A DNA stretch of 64,000 bases, taken from Trichocoleus sp. FACHB-40 (GTDB taxonomy: Bacteria > Cyanobacteriota > Cyanobacteriia > Cyanobacteriales > FACHB-T130). Location of the stretch: positions 62,001 through 126,000 of the forward strand of contig NZ_JACJPF010000068.1 of assembly GCF_014695915.1 (NCBI RefSeq). The letters run 5' to 3'. Below, in pieces: positions 53,759 through 61,899 of the stretch. The notes under the pieces were generated by a model, which searched no databases, was not told the DNA's origin, and worked only from the letters and a program-made list of their open reading frames with translations. The number at the start of each line of letters is the position of its first letter. Position 1 is the stretch's first letter. The position numbers and the translations under genes are program-made.

Positions 53759-54751
53759 TTAATAACTAAAATGCTGAAATCCTTGGTTGAGGGTGAGCGG
53801 TTTGTCGGGATAGACACCAGAGGAGTCTACTAACAAGACGTTGGCTTCGGTAGTAATTCCAATAACAGCTGCTCCCTCGCCTAATCGTTCCACTAATATC
53901 TGGGCTTTTTCTGAAGGTAGGCATAAGACAAGTTCAAAGTCTTCGCCGCCATATAAAGCCCAGTCCCAGGCTTGCTCGTTTGAAACCATTTGGCTGAGAG
54001 CAGCTGGAATGGGAATCGAGGCGCGATCGCATTTTGCACCCACTCCGCTACATCGGCAAATTTGCACAATTGCATCTGCTAAACCGTCGCTGCTGTCCAT
54101 CCCAGCAACGGGGATGGGGGATTGGGAATCCAACCACAGGAAAGGCAAGACATCTAGGCGAGGTTTAGGGCGCTGGTGCGCTTGGATTAAAGATACTTTC
54201 TCGGCTTCGGTGAGATTTTGACCGGATTGTGGGTTCAGTAACAATTCTAAACCCGCTCTTGAGGCTCCGTGAACTCCGGTGACGACAATAGCATCTCCAA
54301 CTTGAGCAGATGAGCGCCGGATAATACGATTTGGGGAAGCTTCACCAAAGGCGGTAATTGCTATTGTATTGACTGGCGAACGGCAAATATCGCCGCCGAC
54401 AATAAATGTATTGTAATGTTGCAAGCATTCGGTTATTCCCTGATAAAGTCGCTCCACCCAGGTGACGAGTGTATCGCTTGTAAGACTTAAACCTACAGTA
54501 ATTCCCAGTGGAGATGCGCCCATTGCTGCTAAATCGGATAAATTGGCAGCAGCAGCACGCCAACCAGCATCTTCTGGGGATGTGGTGCGATCGCTAAAAT
54601 GGGTTCCATCCACCAGCATATCTGTTGTCACTACCAATTCTTGACCCGGCTGAGTTTTCATTACAGCCGCATCATCTCCCACGACTTCCGCCGGACAGAA
54701 GCGTTGCAATCGTTGTAATAAACCCTGTTCCCCGATGTCTCGAATTTTCAT
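53759..54751 (-). CDS. thiL: Thiamine-monophosphate kinase
   Basis: 330 residues from the preferred start Met15 (MKIRDIGEQGLLQRLQRFC, base 54751). ThiL phosphorylates thiamine monophosphate to the pyrophosphate coenzyme with ATP. Motifs: DDAAVMKTQPGQELVVTTDM with the metal Asp pair, DMLVDGTHFSDRTTSPEDAG, WRAAAANLSDLAAMGASPLG, FIVGGDICRSP, AIVVTGVHGASRAGLELL and AGMDSSDGLADAIVQI; near the end YGGEDFELVLC. Converges with gap2. HIP1 sites overlap the start region. Confidence 0.95.
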   Translation of the reverse strand: MKIRDIGEQGLLQRLQRFCPAEVVGDDAAVMKTQPGQELVVTTDMLVDGTHFSDRTTSPEDAGWRAAAANLSDLAAMGASPLGITVGLSLTSDTLVTWVERLYQGITECLQHYNTFIVGGDICRSPVNTIAITAFGEASPNRIIRRSSAQVGDAIVVTGVHGASRAGLELLLNPQSGQNLTEAEKVSLIQAHQRPKPRLDVLPFLWLDSQSPIPVAGMDSSDGLADAIVQICRCSGVGAKCDRASIPIPAALSQMVSNEQAWDWALYGGEDFELVLCLPSEKAQILVERLGEGAAVIGITTEANVLLVDSSGVYPDKPLTLNQGFQHFSY

Positions 54752-54887
54752 GGAGTTTTGACGAACCGCAAAGAGGAGAGTGTGTTCAAACAAGCGATCG
54801 CACCCTGAGTAAATACTAAGCGCGATCGCTAAAATATACCCATACTTGTGTCGTGACTACCAACAACTTTCTAGGCTTACTCTCAAA

Positions 54888-55520
54888 ATGACCACCACGC
54901 TAATTCAAAATCCACAATCAGTTCTGCTGAGTAATGTTAGCTGGCAAACTTACGAATTTCTGCTGAAAGATGTAGCAGAACAGCCGGGAATTCGTCTGAC
55001 TTATGACCGAGGCTTGCTAGAAATTATGACTCCATTAGATCCCCATGAAGGCTACAAAAAACTTTTAGGACGTTTCGTAGAAACTCTGACTGAGGAATTA
55101 AATATTAATATTCGCAGCTTAGGTTCGAGAACTTCTAAGCGTGAGGATTTGCAGAGGGGATTTGAACCGGATCAGTGCTACTACATCCAGAATGAACCGA
55201 TTGTCCGAGAACTAGAGCAAATCGACTTAAATCAATATCCACCACCTGACTTAATCATCGAGATTGATATTACTAGCGGTTCTATTAATCAATTTGACTT
55301 GTATGCTGACTTTAGGGTGCCGGAAGTCTGGCGGTATGACGGAAGACGCTTGAGATTCTATCAGTTAGAAGAGAAACAATATTTAGAACGCAATACATCT
55401 CCTACTTTTCCTTTTCTCTCACCATCCGAAATTCTGCGGTTTCTGGAACAGCAAAAAACTGTGGGAGAAACAGCAATGATTCGGTTGTTCCGCGAGTGGG
55501 TGAGAAGTCAAACGCAGTAG
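54888..55520 (+). CDS. Uma2 family (DUF820) putative endonuclease, copy 2
   Basis: About 210 residues from the preferred ATG 54888 (MTTTLIQNPQSVLLSN). Uma2 core: YDRGLLEIMTPLDPHEGYKK, then EPDQCYYIQNEP, PPDLIIEIDITSG (motif with E-x-D) and the family-typical YADFRVPEVWRYDGRRLRFY. The IEIDITS box replaces the more common VEVLSPS. Endonuclease function is by fold; biological role unknown. Clearly different from copies 1 and 3, so not a recent duplicate. Confidence 0.9.
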   Translation: MTTTLIQNPQSVLLSNVSWQTYEFLLKDVAEQPGIRLTYDRGLLEIMTPLDPHEGYKKLLGRFVETLTEELNINIRSLGSRTSKREDLQRGFEPDQCYYIQNEPIVRELEQIDLNQYPPPDLIIEIDITSGSINQFDLYADFRVPEVWRYDGRRLRFYQLEEKQYLERNTSPTFPFLSPSEILRFLEQQKTVGETAMIRLFREWVRSQTQ

Positions 55521-55559
55521 GAGAATTGGGAAAAAGCGCGATTGCATCCTCATCTCTCC

Positions 55560-55874
55560 TCATGTCCATTCATTATCTGAAGGTGGCAAACGCAGTTTTG
55601 GGAAGCGGTAAAAAGTATCGCCATCATTATCAACTTCTGGCATCGCACCTAATAACTGTATCTGACGATCCAGGTATTGCTTAGCCACTTGAGCATCTAC
55701 TCTAGCTGCTGCTGCCAATTGGATCAGAGAAATGCAGCTATTTTGAGCTTCTAGTAATTGATAAAAAGCATTTTCTAGCTGTCTTTGTTGCTGTTGCTGC
55801 TGCGAGGTACTATGAAACAACATAATTGCCATTACACTCGCGGCGACTACAAAGATTACTTCAAGAATTGGCAT
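55560..55874 (-). CDS. Small membrane-anchored hypothetical protein
   Basis: About 104 residues from Met10 (MPILEVIFVVAASVMAIMLF, base 55874). The first ATG of the frame, 55901, is inside a repeat palindrome (55887-55915), so the later start is preferred. One membrane helix at the N-terminus, a Gln-rich linker (STSQQQQQQRQLENAFYQLL), and a compact end domain, ISLIQLAAAARVDAQVAKQY then VDNDGDTFYRFPKL, that resembles a winged-helix. Unknown function; the final FYRFPKLRLP looks conserved. Confidence 0.72.
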   Translation of the reverse strand: MPILEVIFVVAASVMAIMLFHSTSQQQQQQRQLENAFYQLLEAQNSCISLIQLAAAARVDAQVAKQYLDRQIQLLGAMPEVDNDGDTFYRFPKLRLPPSDNEWT

Positions 55875-55886
55875 AAAGTTCTTAGC

Positions 55887-55915
55887 AAGTAGGGTGGGCA
55901 ATGCCCACCCTACTT
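55887..55915. repeat. 29-bp palindrome AAGTAGGGTGGGCA / TGCCCACCCTACTT
   Basis: Perfect 14-bp arms around a single A. A degenerate relative (GTAGGGTGG...CCACCATAC) is at 26525-26550. Sits between the cyclophilin gene and the small membrane gene. Confidence 0.75.
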
Positions 55916-55940
55916 ATAACTCTACATATCAACTAGATGT

Positions 55941-57080
55941 TTATCCTACTTGTGGCTGAACTAGATTTTTCGCCCCTTGGATGACCTTCGCAGATTCAAC
56001 CTTGTCACCTGCTTTCAGCTTTTGCAAGACTTCTTTGCCTTCAGTTACATAGCCAAAGACAGAATATCGCCCATCTAAGAGGTTGCGTCCTGCTGGGGTC
56101 AGTTCTGGTTCAAACAAGAAGAAGAAGAACTGGGAAGAACCACCATCGGGTTCCCCTTCAGGACGTGCCATCGCAACCGCACCGTAGGCGGAAAAGGGAA
56201 GCACTGGCTGATCGCGATAACGTCCGGCATCTTCTAAGGTAATGCCATAGACGGGTTCTTGGTCGCCTCTGGCTAGCACTTCTAAGGGGACATTGCGGTA
56301 CTTGCCAGTTTTTGGGTCAATGAAACCTTGATCTGGCCCTGGTGGATCTCCCACTTGCAGCACGTAGGACTCTTCGGCGCGAACAAACTCAAGACCATCA
56401 TAGAAGCCGCGCTGAACTAAATCGACAAAGTTACCAGCAGTCACGGGCGCACTGTAGCCGTCAACCACTAGGGTAATGGTGCCTTGATTGGTTGTCACTT
56501 CCACGGTGGCGCGACCTTTGAGTTGAGGCAGGTTGCTGTACTCTGATGGCACTTCGTAGGGGAAGCTTTGCACCATCATTTCTTCCAACTGTCCCACCAT
56601 GTCGAGCAGTTTACCGCGCTCAGTCCAGATTTCTTCTTTATCTTTGGCTTCCACCGCCTCTCGAAGCTGGGAGATTTGCTGCTTCATGTTATCTATGAGG
56701 GCAAGGGCTTCGGGTTTTTGCGACTCTGGGATGTTGGCGAGTAATTCGGAAGCGCGATCGCTCAGAATCCGATCTGCCCTGGTAATATCGCTAGTGATGG
56801 GACTCCAGCGTTTACCTCGCAGTTGGTTAGCGATATCTTCCAAACTGCTTTGCATATTCCGTATTTCTTGGTTCTCAATGGGTAGGGCATACCGTAGCAA
56901 TGCTTTTCCGTCTGTGATCGCATTTCCAGATGGCAACCCACTATCGCGGACACTTTTGGCTGATGTGTCCCACCAAGCAGCACTAAGTCCTACTGAGAGA
57001 GTAATCAGCAGTAGCGCTAAGACGCTAGTTTGAGCCAAGCGCTTGCACCAATTGAGTATAGAACGGTTTTTTTGAAGCAT
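55941..57080 (-). CDS. Cyclophilin-type peptidylprolyl isomerase, TLP40/CyP38-like
   Basis: A 379-residue exported cyclophilin. A signal segment (SVLALLLITLSVGLSAAWWD, residues 16-35) targets it to lumen or periplasm. A helical N-terminal domain (about 50-180; LRYALPIENQEIRNMQSSLE, IANQLRGKRW) is followed by a divergent cyclophilin barrel (from ATVEVTTNQGTITLVVDGYS to about 370: VDLVQRGFYDGLEFVRAEES, SSQFFFFLFEPELTPAGRNL then DGRYSVFGYVTEG). This matches thylakoid-lumen TLP40/CyP38, linked with photosystem II assembly. Isomerase activity may be weak, as in plant relatives. Confidence 0.9.
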   Translation of the reverse strand: MLQKNRSILNWCKRLAQTSVLALLLITLSVGLSAAWWDTSAKSVRDSGLPSGNAITDGKALLRYALPIENQEIRNMQSSLEDIANQLRGKRWSPITSDITRADRILSDRASELLANIPESQKPEALALIDNMKQQISQLREAVEAKDKEEIWTERGKLLDMVGQLEEMMVQSFPYEVPSEYSNLPQLKGRATVEVTTNQGTITLVVDGYSAPVTAGNFVDLVQRGFYDGLEFVRAEESYVLQVGDPPGPDQGFIDPKTGKYRNVPLEVLARGDQEPVYGITLEDAGRYRDQPVLPFSAYGAVAMARPEGEPDGGSSQFFFFLFEPELTPAGRNLLDGRYSVFGYVTEGKEVLQKLKAGDKVESAKVIQGAKNLVQPQVG

Positions 57081-57175
57081 AAATTAATCCCTGGGTGCTG
57101 CCAACCAGTTACGGCGGAAGCTTTCGTCAGCTGAAAAACTCCATTCTTAATCTTGCCATACGGGTGTTCACTAGG

Positions 57176-57212
57176 GACTGGGGATTAGGGATTGGGGACT
57201 GGGGACTGGGAC
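57176..57212. repeat. GGGGACT/GGGGATT heptamer array
   Basis: Heptamer STRR units of the family at 41005 and 47890. The gap 57081-57593 upstream of efp is entirely repeat-like: this array, a GAAACCCGG-type hairpin, the dispersed hairpin 57363-57417, ATATGAG heptamers (57441-57461) and CCCCAGT heptamers (57486-57549). Confidence 0.8.
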
Positions 57213-57362
57213 TAAATGCTGAGTTATAGCAATTTTATTCAGGCACGGAAAATTACCATCTCCACCAGTCCCGGTTTCTTAAAAGTTACCGGGTTTCTTG
57301 GCTTTCACTAATCATTTAGGGCTGCTATAGCAATCCGAACCAGAGTTGTAAGACACTAGCCC

Positions 57363-57417
57363 TTTAGATGCCCGACTTCCTAGAGAAGTTGGGCATCTCG
57401 CCTTCACGAATTATTTA
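57363..57417. repeat. Dispersed hairpin repeat, second copy
   Basis: AGATGCCCGACTTC (57366-57379) pairs with GAAGTTGGGCATCT (57385-57398), one mismatch. Reverse-complement relative of 44061-44112. Confidence 0.65.
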
Positions 57418-57440
57418 AGACTACTATCTTAAAACCGCTA

Positions 57441-57549
57441 TATGAGATATGAGATATGAGGTATGAATTCATATCTCATAACTTTTCCCCAATCCCCAGC
57501 CCCCAGTCCCCAGCCCCCAATCCCTAATCCCCAGTCCCCAGTCCCTAGT
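57441..57549. repeat. ATATGAG and CCCCAGT heptamer arrays
   Basis: ATATGAG three times (57441-57461) plus GTATGAA, then CCCCAGC/CCCCAGT/CCCCAAT units (57486-57549). Together they are the immediate upstream region of efp, so the efp promoter overlaps or lies within repeats. Confidence 0.8.
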
Positions 57550-57593
57550 GCGGTAAAATGAATTGCCGATTGTTCTCCCCAAGATAGAGATTC

Positions 57594-58157
57594 ATGATTT
57601 CGAGTAACGACTTTAGACCCGGTGTCACGATTGAATTAGATGGCGCTGTGTGGCGGGTGGTGGAATTTCTCCACGTCAAGCCAGGGAAGGGTGCAGCGTT
57701 TGTGCGGACGAAGCTGAAAAATGTGCAAACAGGTAGTGTGGTGGAGCGCACCTTCCGGGCTGCTGAAACGGTACCGCAAGCCAACCTGGAAAAGCGCACG
57801 ATGCAGCATACCTACAAAGAGGCCGACCAGTTCGTGTTTATGGACATGGAAACCTATGAGGAAGCTTCTCTGCGAACAGATCAGATTGGCGATCGCGTGA
57901 AATACCTCAAGGAAGGCATGGAAGTGAACGTTATCCGCTGGGGCGAGCAGATAATGGAAGTAGAACTACCTAACTCGGTGGTGCTGGAAGTCACCCAAAC
58001 CGATCCGGGACTCAAAGGAGATACTGCTACGGGGGGATCAAAACCAGCAATTGTAGAAACTGGCGCTCAGGTAATGGTTCCTTTGTTTATTACTGTCGGC
58101 GAACGAATTAAGGTTGACACTCGTACCGATACTTATCTGGGTCGAGAAAATGCCTAA
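57594..58157 (+). CDS. efp: Elongation factor P
   Basis: A 187-residue EF-P, which rescues ribosomes stalled at polyproline. Domain I has [18 protein letters not shown] with the tip Lys32 that is modified in some bacteria; domains II and III follow ([20 protein letters not shown] and the C-terminal [20 protein letters not shown] then GRENA). No modification enzymes are adjacent. accB follows in the same direction, the usual efp-accB order of cyanobacteria and many other bacteria. Confidence 0.98.
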   Translation: MISSNDFRPGVTIELDGAVWRVVEFLHVKPGKGAAFVRTKLKNVQTGSVVERTFRAAETVPQANLEKRTMQHTYKEADQFVFMDMETYEEASLRTDQIGDRVKYLKEGMEVNVIRWGEQIMEVELPNSVVLEVTQTDPGLKGDTATGGSKPAIVETGAQVMVPLFITVGERIKVDTRTDTYLGRENA

Positions 58158-58162
58158 TACCA

Positions 58163-58411
58163 TTTTGGATTTTGGATTTTGGATTTTGAAGCGATTTTTG
58201 AGGAGATGGATTCTTCCCAAAACATCGCGTGATTTTGGATTGTCAACTAAAAGCCAATACACAAGTCCAGAATTTGAAATCCGCAAGTCTCAAACAAAAT
58301 GGTATAAGTCAGAGGAAGAATTAAAAATACCAAGTTAAAAATTTCGCTTTTAAAATTTTTAACTTGGCATTTTTAATTTTTTTTCATCCTTCATTCTTCA
58401 TTCTTCCCGTC
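58163..58411. repeat. TTTTGGA and TTCATTC heptamers in the efp-accB gap
   Basis: TTTTGGA three times (58163-58183) with a fourth, variant copy; TTCATTC twice (58390-58403) directly before the accB start. The accB ribosome site region is therefore repeat-derived: CTTCCCGTC precedes the ATG without a good purine-rich motif. Confidence 0.8.
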
Positions 58412-58927
58412 ATGTCAATAGATTTCAACGAACTCCGCGAACTGCTGGCGGCGATCGCGCAAACCGATATTGCGGAGTTGACATTAAAAAGCGCTGATTT
58501 TGAACTTACGGTGCGGAAAGCGCCGCGCTTTATCGCTCCGGTTGATCCACCTGCCCTATCAACAAGCGATAGCCCCAGCGTTGCGCCTCCCACCCAAGCA
58601 GCGCCTATTCCTGTGCTACCTAGTCCGGGTATTGAGGTGCCTTCCCGTGCGGCTGCTCCCGTTGCTGCTCCCAATAGCGATCGCAAATTACCAGAGGTGG
58701 CATCCCCAATGGTGGGAACGTTTTATCGCTCTCCGGCACCCGATGAACCTGCATTTGTTGAGGTAGGCGATCGCATCCGTACCGGGCAAACAGTCTGCAT
58801 TATTGAAGCAATGAAGCTGATGAATGAAATTGAGGCTGAAGTGTCTGGTATTGTGATGGAAATTTTGGTTCAAAACGGCGAACCCGTCGAATATGGGCAA
58901 CCCTTAATGCGGATTAACCCAGAATAA
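58412..58927 (+). CDS. accB: Biotin carboxyl carrier protein of acetyl-CoA carboxylase
   Basis: 171 residues from the preferred ATG 58412 ([20 protein letters not shown]); the longer frame from 58364 starts in repeat DNA. N-terminal helical part, then a Pro/Ala-rich flexible linker (about 55-90), then the biotinyl domain with the biotin Lys in [15 protein letters not shown]. It carries carboxybiotin between AccC and AccAD to form malonyl-CoA. The biotin ligase and other subunits are elsewhere. Confidence 0.97.
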   Translation: MSIDFNELRELLAAIAQTDIAELTLKSADFELTVRKAPRFIAPVDPPALSTSDSPSVAPPTQAAPIPVLPSPGIEVPSRAAAPVAAPNSDRKLPEVASPMVGTFYRSPAPDEPAFVEVGDRIRTGQTVCIIEAMKLMNEIEAEVSGIVMEILVQNGEPVEYGQPLMRINPE

Positions 58928-59293
58928 TTTTCCTGTTTCTAGATTGCAATTCGAGGTGCGATAAATGTTCAAAAAAAATCTTGTTTTTTCGGCTACTTTT
59001 GTCTACGATCTAATTATCTAATAATTGCATTTTTATAATGGAAATATTGACGTTTATTAACAAGTGCAAATATTTCCATTATTTAATATAATAACCCAAA
59101 ATAATAATATAAAAAGGAAACGAAGATTAGACAAGAACAATTTATTCCATATTTAACTAAGTATCTTTGTGCTTTAGGCAATACGGTAAACTTTACCTAC
59201 TAAAATGTAACCCAACGCAGCTGATTGACTGACAAATCTCGGATGTGCTACTACGATTTTTCTGAGATATGATCGTTTTCAAACCCTCTGCAC
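58928..59293. other. AT-rich gene-free stretch with one hairpin
   Basis: Perfect 13-bp inverted repeat TAATGGAAATATT (59036-59048) and its complement (59069-59081), loop about 20 bases. No gene is visible. It may terminate accB transcription, though the AT-only stem makes that weak. Confidence 0.45.
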
Positions 59294-59773
59294 CTACAAC
59301 TTCTTGAAGTACCTGGCAATCGGTAAAAGCCCAAAACCCAGCTTTTCATAGGTACAACGTGCTGGGGCATGGCCAGGATCGCCTCCAGTCTCGACCATAG
59401 CAACGGACATCCCAGCAACTTTCATCCAATCAAGAGCGAATTGCGTGAGAGCGGTGCCAATGCCTCGACGTTGATAGTCTGGATCGACGGCGATCATGTA
59501 GATTTCACCCATGCTGCTTTCCGAGTGGAGTTTCACCGCTACAAAGCCCACGGTTGAACCAGAGTCTATCGCAACCCACACCTTTGTCTCTGCATCAGCA
59601 CAGACTTCCTCGACAGCCTTTTGCTGGCTTACACGCCAATCGTCGGGATAAAATGCTCGGTACACGTCAAAGTCCATCGCGTTCTGAATCGAATCAAAGA
59701 CAGGAGTCCATGCCAGAAGCGAAAGACGAATAACAGCATCAAGTTGGCGGGGGTCGTATGGTTCAATTTGCAT
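59294..59773 (-). CDS. GNAT family N-acetyltransferase
   Basis: 160 residues from the preferred start Met62 of the frame (MQIEPYDPRQLDAVIRLSLL, base 59773); the 61 residues before that are not GNAT-like. The acetyl-CoA fold is seen in VWVAIDSGSTVGFVAVKLHS, IYMIAVDPDYQRRGIGTALT (the Q/RxxGxG/A pyrophosphate loop) and the closing APARCTYEKLGFGLLPIARY. Substrate not known. It is flanked by regions without genes; upstream 59774-60273 holds only a small hairpin, ACTCAG/CTGAGT at 60008-60024, and HIP1 sites. Confidence 0.9.
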   Translation of the reverse strand: MQIEPYDPRQLDAVIRLSLLAWTPVFDSIQNAMDFDVYRAFYPDDWRVSQQKAVEEVCADAETKVWVAIDSGSTVGFVAVKLHSESSMGEIYMIAVDPDYQRRGIGTALTQFALDWMKVAGMSVAMVETGGDPGHAPARCTYEKLGFGLLPIARYFKKL

Positions 59774-60273
59774 TTCGGTATGGGCTTCAGAAGACGGGGT
59801 ATCAGTAGCATCACAGAAAATCGGGGTAAGCCGTGTTACGTGAATGCGTATCGTTATACCTATGATATTGCCAGGGCTGGAATCAGAATTTTGCCACGAC
59901 TTTAGTTGTAATACCTTTTTTTTCGTGAAGCGATCGCTCAAAAAAACAAAAGTCAAAGTCGGCTTGACTCTTTAATTTTTGTTTTGTTGATCAGTATAGT
60001 TCATTAACTCAGTATCTCTGAGTCATTTTGCCATGCCTTAGCCTAAACTCCAGAATTTAAAAAACCGCGATGAGTTAGGGCTTGATTGTTAAGTTTCGCC
60101 CTCAAGCCCTATTAGTAAAAGTGCGATCGCAGTTGAGCGATACCATTAGCCGTCAAGTGCGATCGCGCTGAGGAGGAAACTTTAGTAGGATAAAGCTGAA
60201 CCGCCGACTTACTGCAATAGCTGGAAGTGCTGATGTTAATCTCTATAATTATTTAATTTGATGGCAGGTTGAT

Positions 60274-61122
60274 ATGATGCAACCCCAGACAAGCCAAGAA
60301 CAGGAATCCCAGAGGCAGGTGGTAGAGTGGGAACCGCCTATGCCACCTACAGATTTAATTTTTGATGATGGTGAACCCTTGGAAAGCAATCTCCACCGCA
60401 TTGCTATGAATGTCCTAATTCGCTCAATGTTAATCCCATTGGCTGACCGCAATGATTACTTTGCGGGGGGAAATATGTTCGTTTACTACAGCAGCACTCA
60501 AGTTCGTAATCGAGACTTCCGGGGGCCGGATTTTTTTGTAGCGTTGAACGTGGATGGTAGAACCGACCGCCAAGGGTGGGTAGTATGGGAAGAAAATGGT
60601 CGCTATCCCGATGTAATTGTGGAGCTGATGTCGCCCTCCACAGCGGCGGTAGACACGGGAGTGAAGAAGGATATTTACGAGCAGATTTTCCGTACCCCGG
60701 ATTATTATGTGTTTGACCCGTTCGATCCCAATTCCTTACGGGGGTGGCATTTGGATGTTAATCAACAGTATCAACCCCTAATACCGAACGAGCAAGGATG
60801 GCTTTGGTGTCAGCGATTAGGCTTGTGGTTGGGAACTTGGGAAGGAACGCTGGAGCGAATTACGGGGGTATGGTTGCGCTTCTATGACCAACCTGGTAAT
60901 CTTGTCCCCTTACCAGAGGAGGCGGCGCAACAGCAAGGAATCGAGCAAGGCTTACAGCAAGGCGCTTTGCGACAGTTGTTGCGTTTACTCACCACTCGCT
61001 TTGGGGACGTTCCTACTGAAATCGAGCCAAGATTACAAACACTTGATTTGAATCAATTGGAAGATTTGGTAGAGGTAGCGCTGACGGCAGGCTCTTTAGA
61101 GCAATTCGTCAATCAATTGTAA
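60274..61122 (+). CDS. Uma2 family (DUF820) protein, long form, copy 3
   Basis: A 282-residue Uma2 protein. Core: NMFVYYSSTQVRNRDFRGPD (motif II Asp), YPDVIVELMSPSTAAVDTGV (E-x-S motif III), KKDIYEQIFRTPDYYVFDPF. After the nuclease domain (to about 215) there is an extension with a Gln-rich linker (AQQQGIEQGLQQGALRQLLR) and a helical end, LTTRFGDVPTEIEPRLQTLD then LEDLVEVALTAGSLEQF, a tail known from large Uma2 and DUF4351-like transposon-associated proteins. Role unknown. Confidence 0.9.
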   Translation: MMQPQTSQEQESQRQVVEWEPPMPPTDLIFDDGEPLESNLHRIAMNVLIRSMLIPLADRNDYFAGGNMFVYYSSTQVRNRDFRGPDFFVALNVDGRTDRQGWVVWEENGRYPDVIVELMSPSTAAVDTGVKKDIYEQIFRTPDYYVFDPFDPNSLRGWHLDVNQQYQPLIPNEQGWLWCQRLGLWLGTWEGTLERITGVWLRFYDQPGNLVPLPEEAAQQQGIEQGLQQGALRQLLRLLTTRFGDVPTEIEPRLQTLDLNQLEDLVEVALTAGSLEQFVNQL

Positions 61123-61151
61123 AATTATCCGCTGTTTGAGCCTGTTTTCTG

Positions 61152-61176
61152 TAGGGGCAGGGAAACTCCGCCCCTA
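61152..61176. terminator. Small hairpin TAGGGGC / GCCCCTA
   Basis: Perfect 7-bp arms (61152-61158 and 61170-61176). Lies between two convergent genes and resembles the common GTAGGGGC cyanobacterial repeat. Possible shared terminator. Confidence 0.5.
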
Positions 61177-61194
61177 TGAATGGCAAAGCAAAAA

Positions 61195-61809
61195 CTACAG
61201 TTTAAAATTTTCCTGAAAGGTTTGCCTTGTGAGTGGCTGATCTAGTTCTAAACCTTCACCCCCCAAAACGTCTAAAGGTTTTCCCTCTACATTTAGCCAA
61301 ACCTTGGCATTGGGATTTTCACTGGTGGCTGTATAGAGAACCTGTGCCACGCGACCTGTCATTGAGGTACTGCCGCCGCCACTGGTAAACTCTTGGGATA
61401 GATCCACATAAACACCATCGTCCCGAACCTTCAAACTTCTGAGCTTGGTTCCTTTGGGAATAGTGCTGCTGTAACCCGGATCGGTTGGGCCAGCCAGCAA
61501 ACTATTGAAAGCCTCATTGAGAGGAGCTTGCGATTTGACTGCGGCTGCTGCTTTGACCTGAGTTGGCACCACCTCAATATTGTTGCCACTACTTTTGAGC
61601 CAATAGACTTCAACTGTCTTCTGGGCTGCCTGGGGCTTAGTCTGAGACGGCGTGGGCGACTCTTGGGCGATGGGAGCCGGAGAGGTTGTGGGAGACGTGT
61701 TTGGATTTACTGCCTGCGGCTCTTCTGGAGCGCACGCCGCAAAAACTAGCGCCGACATACCGAGTGCGATCGCGATCGCTATCCGGCGGACTGGTTGTTG
61801 AGCTTGCAT
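61195..61809 (-). CDS. GerMN-domain lipoprotein
   Basis: About 204 residues from Met22 of the frame (MQAQQPVRRIAIAIALGMSA, base 61809), which has a good GGAGGG ribosome site just upstream. Signal peptide with lipobox VFAACAPEE (Cys about 25), a Pro/Thr/Ser linker, then a GerMN domain (about 70-204): EVYWLKSSGNNIEVVP, LNEAFNSLLAGPTDPGYSST, LRSLKVRDDGVYVDLSQEF and VLYTATSENPNAKVWLNVEG. In spore formers GerM contributes to envelope; in cyanobacteria the role is unknown. The DUF2993 gene is downstream-adjacent on the map, 5' to 3' reversed (62712 to 61900), same strand. Confidence 0.88.
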   Translation of the reverse strand: MQAQQPVRRIAIAIALGMSALVFAACAPEEPQAVNPNTSPTTSPAPIAQESPTPSQTKPQAAQKTVEVYWLKSSGNNIEVVPTQVKAAAAVKSQAPLNEAFNSLLAGPTDPGYSSTIPKGTKLRSLKVRDDGVYVDLSQEFTSGGGSTSMTGRVAQVLYTATSENPNAKVWLNVEGKPLDVLGGEGLELDQPLTRQTFQENFKL

Positions 61810-61899
61810 ATTAATTTCCCTCCTTAAAGATTTATTGGGATTTTTGTGAGGAGGTTTTGATGAGAAATACATTTGAAAGGGGCGCTGCTCCGGAAAAAC

